From: Akkermansia sp.
GTDB lineage: Bacteria; Verrucomicrobiota; Verrucomicrobiia; Verrucomicrobiales; Akkermansiaceae
Assembly (NCBI GenBank): GCA_017555025.1
Contig: JAFZHC010000001.1
Coordinates: 1-42,524, forward strand
DNA: 42,524 nt
Direction: 5' to 3'
Shown here one piece after another: positions 25,557 to 35,270 of this stretch (its first letter is position 1; each line of letters opens with the position of its first letter). Under the pieces are notes generated by a model. That model ran no database searches, was not told the origin of the DNA, and saw only the letters and a program-made list of their open reading frames with translations. The translations under genes were made by a program, and so were the position numbers.

Positions 25557-26921
25557 TCAGCGCAGGAAGATGCGTAACAACTTCTCAGCAAAAGAGGAGT
25601 AGGGATGATAACGCATGGGCAAATCGAGCCAATTCGCCTTTGTCAGCACCGACTTGTAATGCGTGAAGGTATCAAAACCGGCCTTGCCATGGTAAGCCCC
25701 CATACCGCTCTCACCTACACCGCCGAAGGGCAGACCGTGCACGGCCAGGTGGATGATGGTATCGTTCACACAACCTCCACCAAAGGAGAGATTGTTAACA
25801 AAGCGCTTTTCATTGGCTGAGCTGGTCGTGAAGAGGTAGGAAGCCAGAGGCCGCGGGCGACTGAGTACAAACCTCTCCACATCCTCCCACTTATCCCAGG
25901 TCATCATGGGCAGAATAGGTCCAAAAATCTCCTCCTGCATGCAGGGAGACTCCGGCGTCACGCCATCCAACAGTGTAGGTTCAATGCGAAGGGATGCCGG
26001 ATCACTCTTACCTCCCACCAATGCATTTTCGCCCTCCAGCAGCCCTTGCAGTCGCTTAAAGTGGCGTTCATTGATGATGTGCGTAAAGGTCTCATCTTTC
26101 AGCGGCTCCTCACCCAACATGCGCTTTACCTCAGCACGATAGGCCTCCACAAACTCCTGCTTGCGGCTACTGTGAATAAAGAGGTAATCGGGAGCCACAC
26201 ACGTCTGGCCGGCATTAAGAATCTTACCGAAAGCAATGCGGCGGGCAGCCACGGGAATATTGGCCGTCTCATCCACAATACAGGGGCTCTTGCCACCCAG
26301 CTCCAGCGTAACAGGCGTCAGATTGCGAGCAGCAGCCTCCATCACCACATGCCCCACCACCGGGCTACCGGTAAAGAACACATAGTCAAACTTCTCCTCC
26401 AACAAAGCGCCGATCTTATCGCGCCCCCCCAGCACCGTTGTCACATACTCCGGCTCAAAAATACTGCTGAGCATATCAGCAATCACCTGCGAAGTAGCGG
26501 GCGACATAGAAGAAGGCTTCACCACAGCGCAATTACCGGCTGCCAGAGCTGCGGCCAGAGGGTCTAAACACAACAGAATAGGATAATTCCACGGGCTGAG
26601 GATGAGAGAAACGCCGTAAGGCTCGGGCTGCACTCGGCAGGTAGAGGGGAACTGAGCCAGCGGCGCCAGCACCTTCTTGGGGCGGCTCCAGCGGCGCAGG
26701 TGCTTAATGTTATCAGACAGGCCGGCCAGCACCATGCCGATTTCGGTCATGTAGGTCTCGGTACGGCACTTACCAAGGTCTGCCATCAGCGCCTCGCAAA
26801 TCTTAGGCTCCCATTCAATGATGGTTTTCTTCAGCTTTTTCAGAGCAGCCAGGCGGAACTTCACATCACGCGTCACATGCGTTAGGAAGTACTGACGTTG
26901 CTTCTCTACAATCGTCTTCAT
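25557..26921 (-). CDS. Aldehyde dehydrogenase (class 3-like)
   Basis: This 454-residue NAD(P)-dependent enzyme oxidises aldehydes to acids. SPWNYP (Asn112 region), LELGGKSP with the general base Glu207, and GQTC with the nucleophile Cys241 are intact. The compact length and the C-terminal hydrophobic stretch fit class 3-type or fatty-aldehyde dehydrogenases. The ATG at 26921 starts one base after the alcohol dehydrogenase stop; an in-frame TTG at 26948 would overlap that gene and is less likely. With the upstream alcohol dehydrogenase and SCP2-like protein it forms a tight operon, suggesting metabolism of a hydrophobic alcohol or aldehyde. That substrate is inferred. Confidence 0.92.
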   Translation of the reverse strand: MKTIVEKQRQYFLTHVTRDVKFRLAALKKLKKTIIEWEPKICEALMADLGKCRTETYMTEIGMVLAGLSDNIKHLRRWSRPKKVLAPLAQFPSTCRVQPEPYGVSLILSPWNYPILLCLDPLAAALAAGNCAVVKPSSMSPATSQVIADMLSSIFEPEYVTTVLGGRDKIGALLEEKFDYVFFTGSPVVGHVVMEAAARNLTPVTLELGGKSPCIVDETANIPVAARRIAFGKILNAGQTCVAPDYLFIHSSRKQEFVEAYRAEVKRMLGEEPLKDETFTHIINERHFKRLQGLLEGENALVGGKSDPASLRIEPTLLDGVTPESPCMQEEIFGPILPMMTWDKWEDVERFVLSRPRPLASYLFTTSSANEKRFVNNLSFGGGCVNDTIIHLAVHGLPFGGVGESGMGAYHGKAGFDTFTHYKSVLTKANWLDLPMRYHPYSSFAEKLLRIFLR

Positions 26922-26922
26922 A

Positions 26923-28104
26923 TCAGTAAGCAGCGTTAAGGATTTCAATTACCTGAGCCTCATCAGCCGCACGCGGGTTGACAATCAGAGCACCGTCATT
27001 CACCGCCACCTCAGCGACCTTAGCAAAGGACTCAGTGCTGACGCCGGCCTCCTTCAGCGTAAGAGGAATATCGCAAATCTTCTTCAGGCTGCGCCCCAGA
27101 GCGACAACGGCATCGATAGCAGCCTCCGCACGCTTATTTGCCGGAGTAGCCATAGCAGCATCAGCCCCCACCAACCAAGGCAGCAGCTCAGCATAAGCGG
27201 CACCGCAATGGCTCAGGTTATAGCGCATCACATGAGGCAACAAAATCGTCATAGCAACAGCATGCGGCACGTGGCACACACCACCCAGAGCGTGACCAAT
27301 GGCATGCACCGCCCCCACCATCGAGTTGGAGAACGAAATACCGGCCATCGTGGAAGCCAGAGCCATGGCAAAGCGAGCCTTCTTGTTGCTACCGTTGCGG
27401 GTAGCCTCTTCCACATTCTCAGCAATCATGCGAATGGCAGCAGTACCATACGCGGCGCTAAGGGGGTTAGCCTGCTGGCAGGTACAAGCCTCCATAGCAT
27501 GCACCAGCGCATCCATTCCCGTAGTCGCGGTAGCCTTGGGCGGCAGGCCAGCTGTCATGCGCGGGTCAATCACCGCGGCATCGGGCTCCACGTAGGGGGA
27601 GAGAAACTCCATTTTCACGCCGTTTTCATCATTGCGAATAACGGCTACACCGGTACACTCAGAGCCGGTACCGGCCGTGGTGGGTACTACAATGAACGGC
27701 ACATGCCTGCCACGCACCAGATTATCCAACCCGCTAAGGGAGAGTATATCCTCCTTATTTTGCGACAGCACCAGGCGCACACCCTTGGCTGTATCGATTA
27801 CAGAACCTCCGCCGACAGCTACGATAGAATCGCACCCCTGCTCACGATAGAAGGCAGCAATCTTGTTAACCACAGCCAGCGAAGAATCCACAGGGATATC
27901 TGTAAACGTAGCAGCGGGACTCAGCCCCTCTGATTCCATAGCCTTTACCACGGTCTCCAATGTGCCGATTTTAGCCAGCACGGCATCCGACATCATCAAG
28001 GGCTTGCTTGCCCCCATCAGTTCAAGCTCAATGGAAATGCGCTCCAGCGATAATTCACCGCAGAGCAATTTTACTGCATTCTGAAATTCAAAGTAAGGTA
28101 CCAT
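26923..28104 (-). CDS. Iron-containing alcohol dehydrogenase
   Basis: This 393-residue type III alcohol dehydrogenase interconverts an alcohol and an aldehyde or ketone with NAD(P). The nucleotide loop GGGSVIDTAKG is at residues 98-108. The metal ligands are visible as Asp197, His201, His266 and His280 (GMDALVHAME, VHAIGH and VPHAVA). Length is typical. It starts 3 bases after the SCP2-like gene stop and its own stop is one base before the aldehyde dehydrogenase start, so all three are translated from one message. The physiological substrate cannot be told from sequence. Confidence 0.93.
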   Translation of the reverse strand: MVPYFEFQNAVKLLCGELSLERISIELELMGASKPLMMSDAVLAKIGTLETVVKAMESEGLSPAATFTDIPVDSSLAVVNKIAAFYREQGCDSIVAVGGGSVIDTAKGVRLVLSQNKEDILSLSGLDNLVRGRHVPFIVVPTTAGTGSECTGVAVIRNDENGVKMEFLSPYVEPDAAVIDPRMTAGLPPKATATTGMDALVHAMEACTCQQANPLSAAYGTAAIRMIAENVEEATRNGSNKKARFAMALASTMAGISFSNSMVGAVHAIGHALGGVCHVPHAVAMTILLPHVMRYNLSHCGAAYAELLPWLVGADAAMATPANKRAEAAIDAVVALGRSLKKICDIPLTLKEAGVSTESFAKVAEVAVNDGALIVNPRAADEAQVIEILNAAY

Positions 28105-28107
28105 AAT

Positions 28108-28608
28108 TTATCGGGAAAGTTTGTATTTACAAGTCAGAAAGCCCACAGCTATGCGGGCATAGGCACGCAAGAAGCACACCTCCGTTTCAGGCACATCGGT
28201 CATGATGCGGCGCGTCATAATTTTGGGGAAGAGGTAGGCCTCCACCAGATTTACCAATCGGGCAAGACGCATCACATCTGCCACCTCGCCCCCCATGGTA
28301 AATGCGTGACGAGCATAAGCCTGCGACAAGCCCATTTGCCCAGTGAACAACCGGAAGGAAAGCGGCATACTCTTAATACGTAGAGCGCAACTTGGAGCCT
28401 CGAGCTCTGCAAGGCGCTTCAACTTACCGCCCTCCCACTTCACAAAAAGCGTAGGCCCCCGGTGACCGGTAGCTATAGCATAGCTCAACCCATCAGGCAT
28501 ACGCTCAAACTCCCGGGCAACTCGACTGTCGAGCACCCGCAACTCCACCAGAGCAGCGTGCACCACACGCAGCACGATAGCCACTATCCATGCTTGAAGC
28601 GCTCTCAT
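28108..28608 (-). CDS. Possible SCP2-like small protein of an alcohol/aldehyde dehydrogenase operon
   Basis: This 166-residue protein is not firmly recognised. A short hydrophobic N-terminus is followed by alternating strands and helices (SYAIATGHRGPTLFVKWEGG, LRIKSMPLSFRLFTGQMGLSQAYA), a pattern reminiscent of SCP2 sterol/lipid-binding folds. A conserved-looking VMRLARLVNLVEAYLFPK helix follows. The ATG at 28608 has a good AGAGGAG Shine-Dalgarno sequence, unusual in this window, and starts one base after the sua5 stop. It could carry a hydrophobic substrate for the two dehydrogenases downstream. The fold assignment is weak. Confidence 0.6.
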   Translation of the reverse strand: MRALQAWIVAIVLRVVHAALVELRVLDSRVAREFERMPDGLSYAIATGHRGPTLFVKWEGGKLKRLAELEAPSCALRIKSMPLSFRLFTGQMGLSQAYARHAFTMGGEVADVMRLARLVNLVEAYLFPKIMTRRIMTDVPETEVCFLRAYARIAVGFLTCKYKLSR

Positions 28609-28609
28609 C

Positions 28610-29656
28610 TTAAAACTCCTCTCGTTTTGCAGCTGCACGGCGCAGACGATCCATCATGGCGCAGCCAAGCCCCGTCTCCGGCAGCTCCTCCGCCACAATC
28701 ACCTGCACGGCTTCATTTTCATCCATAGCCCGCATGACGGCAAACAGTCGCACCGCAGCCTCGGCCAATCGCCCACTACCGGGCGAGAGCGGCATTACCT
28801 CAGCCCAGCAATCCTGCTGAGCCAAATCAGATTCACCCTCGTAGCTGATAAGCCCGTAACTCACCCCCTCCTCAGGGATGAACTCCTCACGAGGATTCCA
28901 CAACATCAGCGGCTTACCGGGGGCATAGTGGCTCTTCAGCTGACCGGGAGCACAAGGCAGCACCTCCTCCGCAGCCTTCCCCTTGCCGGGTTTCAGCACA
29001 CGGCATATACCACGCAATTTCTCCCGGGTCACAGGCCCCTCGCGCAGCAAGCGCACCGCAGGCTTACCCTTCTCATCCAGACAAGGCATCAGAATGGTAC
29101 TTTCCAGCCCCTCCGAGCAAGCTCCGGCATCCAGCACCAGCGGTATGCTGCCACCCAATTCCTTCACCACGGCCTGTGCACTCGTGGGAGAAATATGGCC
29201 AAAGCGATTGGCGCTGGGCGCAGCAATGGGGCGCTCCAGCGCACGAGCTACGCCGCGCATTACCTCGTGGCTTGGCACACGACAAGCTACCGTAGGCAGA
29301 CCACTCGTCACAATATCGGGAATAATGGGTTTGCGCGGCAAAACTAAGGTCATCGGCCCCGGCCAGAATTCCTTAGCGAGCTTGTCGACCAGCTCCTGCA
29401 GCTCAGCAGGCACCTCTGTGTATTCCTTTATATCCTTAGCGCGGGCAAAATGGCAAATCAGCGGGTCAAAACTCGGGCGCTCCTTCACGGCAAACACATT
29501 AGCCACGGCCTCCGTGTTGAGCGCATCAGCTCCCAAACCATACACCGTCTCGGTGGGAATTGCAACCAACCCGCCCTCCGACAGCACGCCGGCGGCCTCC
29601 TTATACACACTACGGCAGTCCTCAAGCGGGTCCACCTCCATCACTCGTGTTTCCAT
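28610..29656 (-). CDS. sua5: L-threonylcarbamoyladenylate synthase, Sua5 type
   Basis: This 348-residue enzyme makes threonylcarbamoyl-AMP from threonine, bicarbonate and ATP for the tRNA t6A37 modification. The YrdC domain covers about residues 12-205 (IPTETVYGLGADA, KERP, PGPMTLVL, RVPSH and APSANRFGHISPT). The additional Sua5 domain follows, with SHYAPGKP. The ATG at 29656 is placed by a consensus promoter ending seven bases upstream; a TTG at 29716 lies beyond that promoter and is rejected. It heads the operon of SCP2-like protein, alcohol and aldehyde dehydrogenases, although functional linkage to them is not obvious. Confidence 0.93.
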   Translation of the reverse strand: METRVMEVDPLEDCRSVYKEAAGVLSEGGLVAIPTETVYGLGADALNTEAVANVFAVKERPSFDPLICHFARAKDIKEYTEVPAELQELVDKLAKEFWPGPMTLVLPRKPIIPDIVTSGLPTVACRVPSHEVMRGVARALERPIAAPSANRFGHISPTSAQAVVKELGGSIPLVLDAGACSEGLESTILMPCLDEKGKPAVRLLREGPVTREKLRGICRVLKPGKGKAAEEVLPCAPGQLKSHYAPGKPLMLWNPREEFIPEEGVSYGLISYEGESDLAQQDCWAEVMPLSPGSGRLAEAAVRLFAVMRAMDENEAVQVIVAEELPETGLGCAMMDRLRRAAAKREEF

Positions 29657-29663
29657 GCGCGCA

Positions 29664-29692
29664 ATAATACCCGTTAGCCGCTGAGTTGTCAA
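29664..29692 (-). promoter_or_regulatory. sua5 promoter, predicted leaderless
   Basis: -35 TTGACA (29687-29692), an exact 17-bp spacer, and -10 TATTAT (29664-29669). Seven bases separate the -10 from the ATG at 29656. This is the clearest leaderless arrangement in the window. Confidence 0.85.
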
Positions 29693-29777
29693 TGACAAAC
29701 ACTCATCAGAAAGCAAAAGTTTGATTTTACTCTAGCTTTTGTGACAAAAAAAGCTAAAGCAAGAACGGAATTCGGGA

Positions 29778-29806
29778 TTGACTTTAGGAGGGCAAACAGG
29801 CATAAT
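29778..29806 (+). promoter_or_regulatory. mdh promoter
   Basis: -35 TTGACT (29778-29783), a 17-bp spacer, and -10 CATAAT (29801-29806). The ATG at 29816 lies 9 bases downstream, leaving a leader of about 3 nt or none. Confidence 0.72.
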
Positions 29807-29815
29807 GTCCGCGTT

Positions 29816-30796
29816 ATGAAGAAACCCGTAACCGTGACCGTGACCGGCGCTGCCGGCAATATCGCATACTCTCTGCTGTTCCGCATTGCAGCCGGCGAAA
29901 TGCTGGGTGCTGATCAGCCCGTTATCCTGAAGCTTCTGGAAATCACCCCCTGCCTCGACAAGCTGAAGGGTGTTGTGATGGAGCTCGAGGACTGCGCCTT
30001 CCCGCTGGTGCAGGAGATTGTTCCCACCGATGATCCCGCCGTGGCCTTCAAGAACGCCGACTGGTGCATGCTGGTGGGTTCCGTGCCCCGCAAGGCCGGT
30101 ATGGAGCGTAAGGATCTTCTTTCCATCAATGGCAAGGTATTCGTGGGTCAGGGCAAGGCTATCGCCGAGAACGCTGCTCCCGGCTGCAAGGTGTTCGTAG
30201 TAGGCAACCCCTGCAACACCAACTGCCTCATCGCTATGACCAACGCTACCGGCATGCCCAAGGAGAACTTCTTCGCCATGACCATGCTGGACGAGTACCG
30301 CGCTAAGGCTCAGCTCGCCGCCAAGGCCGGCGTGGCTGTGTCCGAGGTGACCAACATGACCATCTGGGGCAACCACTCCGCTACCCAGTACCCGGACTTC
30401 ACCAACGCCAAGATTGGCGGCAAGCCCGCTACCGAGGTGATTACCGACTCCGAGTGGCTTAAGACCGACTTCATTAAGACTGTTCAGCAGCGTGGCGCCG
30501 CCATCATTGCTGCCCGCGGTCTGTCCTCCGCAGCTTCCGCTGCCAACGCTGCTCTCATGACCGTGAAGAACCTCACCACCCCCACTCCCGAGGGTGACTG
30601 GTACTCCGTGGCTCGTTACAGCGACGGCACCAAGTACGGCCTGCCTGAGGGCATCATCTGCTCCATGCCCAGCCGCACCGAGGCCGACGGCACCCTTACC
30701 ATCGTGGAGGGTCTGCCCATCGACGAGTTCTCCCGTGGCAAGATTGACGCTTCCTGCGCCGAGCTGCTCGAGGAGCGCGCCGAAGTTCTTGGCTAA
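29816..30796 (+). CDS. mdh: Malate dehydrogenase
   Basis: This 326-residue NAD-type enzyme interconverts malate and oxaloacetate. The Rossmann segment [14 protein letters not shown] starts at residue 5. The substrate loop is [21 protein letters not shown], the catalytic Asp/Arg pair in LDEYR, and the catalytic His in WGNHS are present, as is the GAAIIAARG block. The closest remembered relatives are Thermus-type cytosolic MDHs, where the MTRLDHNR segment occurs; here it is MTMLDEYR, so the immediate pocket residues differ although the catalytic ones remain. The ATG at 29816 lies just below its promoter; an upstream in-frame GTG at 29741 precedes the promoter and is rejected. A terminator follows. 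Confidence 0.95.
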   Translation: MKKPVTVTVTGAAGNIAYSLLFRIAAGEMLGADQPVILKLLEITPCLDKLKGVVMELEDCAFPLVQEIVPTDDPAVAFKNADWCMLVGSVPRKAGMERKDLLSINGKVFVGQGKAIAENAAPGCKVFVVGNPCNTNCLIAMTNATGMPKENFFAMTMLDEYRAKAQLAAKAGVAVSEVTNMTIWGNHSATQYPDFTNAKIGGKPATEVITDSEWLKTDFIKTVQQRGAAIIAARGLSSAASAANAALMTVKNLTTPTPEGDWYSVARYSDGTKYGLPEGIICSMPSRTEADGTLTIVEGLPIDEFSRGKIDASCAELLEERAEVLG

Positions 30797-30818
30797 AGCC
30801 GACCGGTTCAATCCTTTC

Positions 30819-30854
30819 ATGCAGGCCTGCCCATGTGCAGGCCTGCATTTTTTT
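30819..30854 (+). terminator. mdh terminator
   Basis: ATGCAGGCCTGC (30819-30830) and GCAGGCCTGCAT (30837-30848) form a perfect 12-bp stem followed by a T-run to 30854. Confidence 0.95.
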
Positions 30855-30949
30855 ACTGCCTTTCCATAGGCATGGTAACAAAGACAAAACATTGAAATAC
30901 CGTCAGAAAAGATACTGCTTTATATCGTGTCATTCTGCGCCATGATATC

Positions 30950-30978
30950 TTGACGCTTCACGCGCGTGTTGGTAGACT
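30950..30978 (+). promoter_or_regulatory. leuC operon promoter
   Basis: -35 TTGACG (30950-30955), a 17-bp spacer, and -10 TAGACT (30973-30978). The ATG at 30993 is 14 bases away, so the leader is about 8 nt. That is too short for leucine attenuation, and no leader peptide is seen. Confidence 0.72.
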
Positions 30979-30992
30979 GGAAAGTACATATC

Positions 30993-32405
30993 ATGGGCAA
31001 GACATTATACAGGAAAGTTTGGGATGCTCACACGGTAGGCACATTGCCGGATGGGCGCACGCAGCTCTTTATCGCCACACATTTTGTGCACGAGGTTACC
31101 TCTCCGCAGGCATTTGCCATGCTGCGCGAGCTAAACCTACCCGTGCTGCACCCCGAGCGCACCTTTGCCACAGTCGACCACATCATCCCGACCGACAATC
31201 AGGCAGAACCCTTTGCCGACCCCCGCGCCCAGACAATGCTTAACGCCCTGCGCAGCAACTGTGCCGCAGCGGGTATTCGCCTCTTCGACCTTCCCACCGG
31301 GCAGCAGGGTATCGTGCACTCCATCGGGCCGGAGTTGGGCATTACCCAACCGGGCATGACTATCGTTTGCGGCGACTCCCACACCGCCACCCACGGCGCC
31401 GTAGGCTCCATCGCCATGGGTATTGGTACCACTCAGGTTCGTGACGTACTGGCCACCCAGACACTCGCTATGTTGCCCCTCAAAGTGCGCAATGTTCGAG
31501 TGGAGGGTACGCTGCGCCCCGGTGTAACGGCTAAAGACATTGCACTCTACATCATCGGTAAGCTCGGCGCCGACGGCGGTCTGGGCTACGCCTACGAGTT
31601 CGGCGGCAGCGCCATTGAAAACATGGAGATGGACGGCCGCCTCACCCTCTGCAACCTCGCCATCGAGGGCGCCGCTCGTTGCGGCTATGTCAACCCGGAC
31701 GAGAAGACCTTCGCTTACCTGAAGGGGCGCCCCTATGCCCCCAAGGGTGCCGCATGGGATGTTGCCGTGGAACGTTGGAAGAGCTTCGCCAGCGATGCAG
31801 ATGCCGAGTACGACGACGTGGTCATCTTCCAAGCCGAGGATATCGAGCCCACCGTCACCTGGGGTATCTCCCCCGATATGAGCATCGGCATTAACGGTAC
31901 CGTCCCTTCCCCGGATGATACGGATAATCCTGAAACTCGCAAGGCCCGTCTGACCGCCCTTGAGTACATGAAGATGCAGCCCGGCCAGAAACTGAAGGGC
32001 ATGCCCATCAATGTCGTCTTCATCGGCTCCTGCACCAATGGCCGCATTTCCGACTTCCGAGCTGTTGCACCTCTGCTGAAGGGGCGCAAGGTAGCCGAGG
32101 GTGTAAAGGCTCTGGCTGTACCCGGCTCTCAGGAGACCGCCAATCAATGCGAGGCTGAAGGCATTGCCGACATCTTCCGCGCCGCCGGTTTCGAGTGGCG
32201 TCTGGCCGGTTGCTCCATGTGCCTGGCCATGAACCCCGACAAGCTTCAGGGCGACCAGATTTGCGCCAGCACCAGTAACCGAAACTTCAAGGGCCGTCAA
32301 GGCAGCCCCACAGGCCGCACGCTGCTGATGAGCCCGCTGATGGCCGCTGCAGCTGCCGTAACCGGTACCGTAGCAGACCCCCGCGAGGTATTCGACATCC
32401 GCTAA
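30993..32405 (+). CDS. leuC: 3-isopropylmalate dehydratase large subunit
   Basis: This 470-residue aconitase-superfamily subunit, with LeuD, isomerises 2-isopropylmalate to 3-isopropylmalate in leucine synthesis. The 4Fe-4S ligands are Cys347 ([10 protein letters not shown]), Cys407 and Cys410 ([11 protein letters not shown]). [13 protein letters not shown] and the N-terminal [13 protein letters not shown] are also conserved. The ATG at 30993 matches the usual family N-terminus; an in-frame GTG at 30966 lies inside the promoter. leuD follows 20 bases downstream. leuA and leuB are not in the window. Confidence 0.97.
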   Translation: MGKTLYRKVWDAHTVGTLPDGRTQLFIATHFVHEVTSPQAFAMLRELNLPVLHPERTFATVDHIIPTDNQAEPFADPRAQTMLNALRSNCAAAGIRLFDLPTGQQGIVHSIGPELGITQPGMTIVCGDSHTATHGAVGSIAMGIGTTQVRDVLATQTLAMLPLKVRNVRVEGTLRPGVTAKDIALYIIGKLGADGGLGYAYEFGGSAIENMEMDGRLTLCNLAIEGAARCGYVNPDEKTFAYLKGRPYAPKGAAWDVAVERWKSFASDADAEYDDVVIFQAEDIEPTVTWGISPDMSIGINGTVPSPDDTDNPETRKARLTALEYMKMQPGQKLKGMPINVVFIGSCTNGRISDFRAVAPLLKGRKVAEGVKALAVPGSQETANQCEAEGIADIFRAAGFEWRLAGCSMCLAMNPDKLQGDQICASTSNRNFKGRQGSPTGRTLLMSPLMAAAAAVTGTVADPREVFDIR

Positions 32406-32425
32406 CCATCAACTTTTATACTCAC

Positions 32426-33031
32426 ATGCCTCTTAACAAAATCATCTCCATCACCGGCAAGGCCGTTCCCGTACCCGGCGCCGATATGGACACCGACCGC
32501 ATCATCCCGGCTCGCTTCCTCAAGTGCGTTACCTTCGACGAACTGGCCGGCACCATGTTCTACGATGAGCGCTTCCATGCCGATGGCAGCAGCAAAGGTC
32601 ACCCCATCGATGCCCCGCAGCACGCCGGTGCCGCTATCATTCTGGGCGGCGAAAACTTCGGCTGCGGCTCCTCCCGCGAGCATGCACCGCAAGCTATCAA
32701 GCGCAGCGGTGTGAAGGCAGTTGTTGCCGAAAGCTTTGCTGAAATCTTCTTCGGTAACAGCTCCGGCATCGGCATGCCCTGCGTCTGTGCCACCCACGAA
32801 GACCTAGAAAAAGCCATCACCATCACTACTGAGCAGCCGGAAACAGAGTGGACACTCGACCTTGCCGCCATGACCCTCAGCTGCGCGGCAGCTACCCTGC
32901 CCGTCACCATGCCGGCCGAGCCTCGTGAGGCGCTTATGCAAGGCCGCTGGGACGCCGTGGTGGAACTGATGAATGCACCCGAGGCCGTTGCAGCGCTGGC
33001 AGCCACCCTGCCCGCACCCGCCCTCAGCTGA
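32426..33031 (+). CDS. leuD: 3-isopropylmalate dehydratase small subunit
   Basis: This 201-residue swivel-domain subunit completes the isopropylmalate isomerase with LeuC. The [16 protein letters not shown] motif, [14 protein letters not shown] and the [12 protein letters not shown] segment identify it. Length is typical of the proteobacterial-type small subunit. The ATG at 32426 follows leuC by 20 bases. The next gene starts 22 bases after its stop, so the operon probably continues. Confidence 0.96.
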   Translation: MPLNKIISITGKAVPVPGADMDTDRIIPARFLKCVTFDELAGTMFYDERFHADGSSKGHPIDAPQHAGAAIILGGENFGCGSSREHAPQAIKRSGVKAVVAESFAEIFFGNSSGIGMPCVCATHEDLEKAITITTEQPETEWTLDLAAMTLSCAAATLPVTMPAEPREALMQGRWDAVVELMNAPEAVAALAATLPAPALS

Positions 33032-33053
33032 CGCCAAATTCTCCCGCCCCGCC

Positions 33054-34175
33054 ATGCTGGCCACCATTTCACCTCTGATTGTGCGCGGTGTTATCGATAA
33101 CACCTTGCAGGAGCTTATTGACCTCCGCCTGTGGTTCACAGACGGCAGCGAGCCCCTGCACCTGCGCATGCGAGGTAACTGCCTGCGCGATATTGCGGGG
33201 TGCCGGCTGGAGTTCACCAACTGCGCAGCAGGCAGCCCGCCTGCTGCCATGCCGGCGCTTATTGAGGAGCTGCGCGGCTTTGCTGCCTCCGGGCATTTTA
33301 CTGCGGGAGATATCACCTTCTCACGCCGCGTTCTCGAAAAAGACAATCGCCACGGCATCAGCAACATCCTCTACATTGAGTTCTTCCTCAATGATACGGT
33401 GCGCATCCTCATGGAATTCAGCGCCGTCAGCTATGAGCTCTCCCTCCCGCAATGGGAGCAGAGCTGGGAAGGCGATAATTTGCAATCCCTCATGAACATG
33501 GAGGCTCTGCGGGCTCATGTGCAGGCCAATATAAGCCAGTACAGAGGCCCGGCCATGGCCGGTCTGGGGGAAGATATGCCACCCTGCGACTGGGATTACC
33601 GCCTGAATAAGGCTGAGGCCTGCATGGCCATTTACCCCAGCATACACGAGAAATACGGACCTGTTCCCGGGGGGTATCTTTCTGCCGCCTTTGTGATGAA
33701 CCGCACGCATTTTCTGGGGCAGGAAGCCGCAGAAGAGGAAGCCAACATGCCACCCGACCCGGAGGTTATTGACCGAGATTGGGAAGTTGTTGACTTCATG
33801 GAGCCCTACGAAAAAGAGGTGAGTGCAGCCATGCATCACCCACTTTTTGAAGAAGCCTCACGCATGACAGCCATTGTGCAGGAGCACATCATAAAACGTC
33901 AAGGTGAACAACTCCGCCAAAGTACGGAGGGAACCGCGTTCCTCTCGCTCTATGCCAGCATTGTCACCCACTTGCTGGGCACCATTTTGCTCACCGGTGA
34001 GCAGAATTACTCTCACACGCTGGCAGCGCAGCGCATGGAGGCGCTCTGCAAACGCCTCTCCGTACTGGCTCAAATGCTCGATGTCTTGCCGAAGGAATGC
34101 CGCCCCGCTTTACAGGAGGCTGCGGAGTCATTCATGAAAAACATGCGCCTCTTTATTGCCACGATTCCGGGCTAA
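33054..34175 (+). CDS. Protein of unknown function downstream of leuD
   Basis: This 373-residue protein is not recognised. It has no signal peptide or obvious membrane span. It appears soluble and acidic, with an alpha/beta N-terminal part ([35 protein letters not shown]) and a helical C-terminal part. Its Trp/Tyr-rich middle ([20 protein letters not shown]) and the C-terminal segment from residue 280 show no catalytic motif known to me. The ATG at 33054 is preferred to one at 32973, which would overlap leuD. It lies between leuD and a DeoR-like regulator on the same strand. Confidence 0.7.
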   Translation: MLATISPLIVRGVIDNTLQELIDLRLWFTDGSEPLHLRMRGNCLRDIAGCRLEFTNCAAGSPPAAMPALIEELRGFAASGHFTAGDITFSRRVLEKDNRHGISNILYIEFFLNDTVRILMEFSAVSYELSLPQWEQSWEGDNLQSLMNMEALRAHVQANISQYRGPAMAGLGEDMPPCDWDYRLNKAEACMAIYPSIHEKYGPVPGGYLSAAFVMNRTHFLGQEAAEEEANMPPDPEVIDRDWEVVDFMEPYEKEVSAAMHHPLFEEASRMTAIVQEHIIKRQGEQLRQSTEGTAFLSLYASIVTHLLGTILLTGEQNYSHTLAAQRMEALCKRLSVLAQMLDVLPKECRPALQEAAESFMKNMRLFIATIPG

Positions 34176-34196
34176 GGCTCATCGGCTCCCCACTCT

Positions 34197-34955
34197 ATGT
34201 ATCTGGCTCAAGAGCGTCGGCAATACATTCTCCGCCTGCTGGAGCAACGCGGCAGCATACGTACCACAGCTCTCGCCCGAGAATTGGGCGTAACGGATGA
34301 AACCATCCGCACCGACCTCGTTTCCATGCAGAGCCAGGGACTACTGCAACGAATGCACGGCGGGGCTCGCTACATCATCCCCTCTGTCCCATCTGAGACC
34401 AACAGCCCGAGACTGGATGTCCAGCTGGCCCGATTGGTGCTTGCGCACATTCGCCCCGGTATGCGCCTGTACGCAGAGCCCTGCGCCTTCACCAGAGTTC
34501 TACTGGCTCAGATGCAGGCACTCCCCTGCACCTTCATTTCGCCATCCCCCACGCAGCTCACAGCCCTGTCCCCGGCGGCTCAACCGCACACAGCCATCTG
34601 CACAGGTGGCACACTGGACAAAAAATGCGGTCTGCTCTCTCACCCGGCCCCGGCTGAAGCCCTACAGACCCTGGGAGTGGATATGGCCATTCTCTGCCCC
34701 CCTGCGCTCACCCCCGCCCATGCAGCCTATCCCCAGGCCACTAGGGCAGCCTGGGCTTCGGCAGCCGCTCAGGTAGCACAGGCGACTCTGCTCGTGGTGC
34801 CATCCGGCGCCCTCAGCGCTCGCGCACGCCATCAGGTCAAGCTGCCGCCTTACATCCTCATTACGGAAGACAACCTACCGCCCGAGTATGCCGGCCTCCC
34901 GGTCGAAACAGTGCCCTATATCTCAGAAGCCAGCATCAACGCCTTCGATTTCTGA
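34197..34955 (+). CDS. DeoR-family transcriptional regulator with a divergent sensor domain
   Basis: This 252-residue protein has an N-terminal DeoR winged helix-turn-helix: ERRQYILRLLEQRGSIRTTALARELGVTDETIRTDL (residues 6-41), then the GLLQRMHGGA wing. The C-terminal DeoR sugar-phosphate sensor normally has a D-S-G-[ST]-T type phosphate loop. Here the corresponding region reads YAEPCAFTRVLL and the rest is Ala/Pro-rich and degenerate. It may have lost or changed its ligand. It lies 21 bases after the unknown gene, so it is probably the last member of the leuC operon. Its targets are unknown. Confidence 0.85.
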   Translation: MYLAQERRQYILRLLEQRGSIRTTALARELGVTDETIRTDLVSMQSQGLLQRMHGGARYIIPSVPSETNSPRLDVQLARLVLAHIRPGMRLYAEPCAFTRVLLAQMQALPCTFISPSPTQLTALSPAAQPHTAICTGGTLDKKCGLLSHPAPAEALQTLGVDMAILCPPALTPAHAAYPQATRAAWASAAAQVAQATLLVVPSGALSARARHQVKLPPYILITEDNLPPEYAGLPVETVPYISEASINAFDF

Positions 34956-35081
34956 TGGTGTCTGCGTTTGTTGCTAAAACTTCCACCCCAACTCTATGGC
35001 TGCCACAGCATCCTCGAAGGGGACAAGAAGGGCGCAGTTTCAGGATTTTTCAACGCCTGCGTCGCAGAAACGCTCGCAGTC

Positions 35082-35176
35082 AAGGGGTCGGGGCTATATT
35101 CCAGCCCGGCCTGAGCTATAAACAGGAGTTCTTTAGCCCATTGGAGCCACTGTGGGCAGCGAGAATCGTGCGGCAT
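35082..35176 (-). pseudogene. Truncated copy of the Nudix hydrolase N-terminus
   Basis: On the minus strand from 35176 the frame begins MPHDSRCPQWLQWAKEL and continues LFIAQAGLEYSPDP. This matches the first 31 residues of the intact Nudix gene at 36881 (MPHNSLRPQWLEWAKEL, then QFIAQAGLQYSPDP). The reading frame continues after this point with unrelated sequence. It is a partial duplication that has lost the catalytic part. Apart from this fragment, I see no gene in the gap between 34956 and 35322. Confidence 0.8.
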
Positions 35177-35270
35177 ACTGCTTATCAGTGGGTTCTGCCC
35201 ATTATAAGCAGGCCACAAGCGTTTTTCAAGCACGAATTCAGGTGGAAATCATTCAGCATAAAAACGATTT

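Noticed and set aside
32417..32422. A separate leuD promoter (TATACT)
   Set aside because: Only three bases lie before the ATG and no -35 was found; leuD is close behind leuC in an operon.
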